From: an uncultured Pelagibacteraceae bacterium
GTDB lineage: Bacteria; Pseudomonadota; Alphaproteobacteria; Pelagibacterales; Pelagibacteraceae
Length of the DNA stretch: 34,564 nucleotides
Assembly: GCA_902577525.1 (NCBI GenBank)
Contig: CACGZG010000012.1
Span: forward strand, 1 to 34,564
Direction of reading: 5' to 3'
Each line of letters begins with the position of its first letter. Positions within the stretch are counted from its first letter, which is position 1. Shown here piece after piece: positions 33,835-34,564 of the stretch. The position numbers and the translations under genes were made by a program. Under the pieces are notes generated by a model that was given only the letters and a program-made list of their open reading frames with translations, was not told the DNA's origin and did not search any database.

Positions 33835-33906
33835 ATGAAATATATTATTACAGGTGCCGCTATTGCTTGGGCTTTGTATATGGCAGATAAATATTTATTT
33901 TTTTAA
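33835..33906 (+). CDS. Possible 23-residue membrane peptide
   Basis: An ATG four bases after the livM stop opens a 23-codon frame that encodes one hydrophobic helix with a lysine near each end (KYIITGAAIAWALYMADKY). It ends three bases before the terminator stem. No Shine-Dalgarno is visible, though livM translation could feed it. It may be a small transporter-associated membrane protein or chance. Confidence 0.35.
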   Translation: MKYIITGAAIAWALYMADKYLFF

Positions 33907-33909
33907 AAA

Positions 33910-33939
33910 AAACCCCCAACAAATTAATGTTGGGGGTTT
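33910..33939. terminator. Bidirectional intrinsic terminator
   Basis: An 11-bp perfect stem (33910-33920 with 33929-33939; five G:C pairs in the core plus one near the loop) has an 8-nt loop, with an A-tract on the left and a T-rich right side. It serves the second liv set on the + strand and the convergent binding protein gene on the - strand. Confidence 0.9.
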
Positions 33940-33957
33940 AAATTTTAAGGTAAAAAA

Positions 33958-34564
33958 TTATCTTTGTTTTTTAGTTTTAAATTTTCCGCCTTTAACCTCT
34001 TGTTCTAAGAAAGAACCCTCGGCTTCACCGACACTAGTAAAAGTAACTCCAGTTGCACCTTCGTAGTCAACTTTCTTACCTTTAGCTAATAGATCTAAAC
34101 CTTTTTTAAGTTCACCTGGGTAAATTTTTGTTCCAGGCCCGTTAGCAACATCCATTACATTCTTCGCAATTGATGCTCTATCAGCCGATCCACCTGCTTG
34201 CATTGCTAAAACAATTAAAGCAGCTGCATCATAAGATTCACCTGTGTAAGGACCAGAACTATCAATACCAGCAGCTTTTGCTACATTACCAAATACTCCG
34301 GCTCCTTTTCCAGTTGATCCAGGCATTGAACCAAATGATTTTCTTAAGTCTTTTCCAAACGCATCAACTAAAGACTGACCGATCATACCATCTGATAAAA
34401 TAAATCTATCAAAAGCACCAGAGTCCAAAGAAGCTTGGATTATTCCTTTACCACCTTGGTCTAGGTATCCAATTACAGCTACTGCATCACCACCTGCTGA
34501 AGCAAGTGTTGCTACTTCAGATGAATAATCTGCTTTTCCATCTTCGTGAGCATTTACAGTTGTT
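33958..34564 (-). CDS. Periplasmic binding protein, Liv type, incomplete at 5' end
   Basis: C-terminal 200 or so residues of a type 1 periplasmic solute-binding protein; the frame is open to the window edge, so the start and signal peptide are missing. Reading from the edge gives SSEVATLASAGGDAVAVIGY, then FILSDGMIG, GPYTGESYDAAALIVLAMQ and a C-terminal GVTFTSVGEAEGSFLEQEVK ending KKQR. The YDAAALI helix and the late GxTGxxxFxxxGE element (here GATGVTFTSVGEAEG) are typical of Liv/amide-binding proteins. A TTG at 34428 is an internal codon, not the start. It is convergent with the second liv set, which lacks its own binding protein, so it probably supplies it. Confidence 0.85.
   Translation of the reverse strand, partial: TTVNAHEDGKADYSSEVATLASAGGDAVAVIGYLDQGGKGIIQASLDSGAFDRFILSDGMIGQSLVDAFGKDLRKSFGSMPGSTGKGAGVFGNVAKAAGIDSSGPYTGESYDAAALIVLAMQAGGSADRASIAKNVMDVANGPGTKIYPGELKKGLDLLAKGKKVDYEGATGVTFTSVGEAEGSFLEQEVKGGKFKTKKQR

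Noticed and set aside
33854..34403. Forward open frames at the right edge
   Set aside because: They overlap the terminator and lie opposite the binding protein gene; translations are low-complexity.

Overview
The window looks like a piece of a small, AT-rich alphaproteobacterial genome, most likely a SAR11 (Pelagibacterales) type marine cell. That placement is inferred from the very high A+T, tiny spacers, many TAATG/ATGA gene overlaps, duplicated branched-chain amino acid (Liv) transporters and the small total gene complement. No rRNA, tRNA, CRISPR array, insertion sequence or prophage gene was seen.

Region 1 (1-10.9 kb) is a type IV pilus / MSHA-like assembly locus. A 535-bp non-coding leader carries eight copies of the 10-mer TGTGTTAGAG (or its complement), mostly on a 21-22 bp pitch. 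It is followed by a tight operon: a PilM-PilN fusion, PilO, PilP, a PilQ secretin, the PilB ATPase and the PilC platform protein. A short reverse-strand pair, an RsbW-like kinase and an RsbV-like STAS antagonist, lies between pilC and two type IVa pilin genes. A small lipoprotein gene follows the pilins.

Region 2 (10.9-20.4 kb) continues on the + strand with an ammonium transporter fused to an RsbU/SpoIIE-type PP2C phosphatase, a TPR plus beta-barrel outer-membrane protein, a FecR-domain exported protein with a very long lysine-rich tail, a CHASE2 sensor fused to a second PP2C phosphatase, and a predicted beta-propeller/autotransporter-barrel surface protein. With rsbV/rsbW this supplies the parts of a partner-switching pathway: two membrane-bound phosphatases that could converge on one STAS protein, embedded in a pilus and cell-surface locus. 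I regard this as the most interesting system in the window. The link between ammonium or periplasmic signals and pili is inference.

Region 3 (20.4-21.8 kb) holds a glutaredoxin and a TIGR03643-like gene on the - strand, then a LysE-family exporter whose 5' leader is a 10-bp hairpin plus T9 directly before the ATG.

Region 4 (21.8-34.6 kb) is amino-acid transport. A complete liv set (livK-livH-unknown-livM-livG-livF) runs into azlC-azlD (amino acid export), a CsiD/GlaH-type glutarate 2-hydroxylase, a ProC-like reductase and a second liv set (livG-livF-livH-livM). It ends at a strong bidirectional terminator facing a convergent, incomplete periplasmic binding protein gene that leaves the window. 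The second transporter's binding protein is probably this convergent gene.
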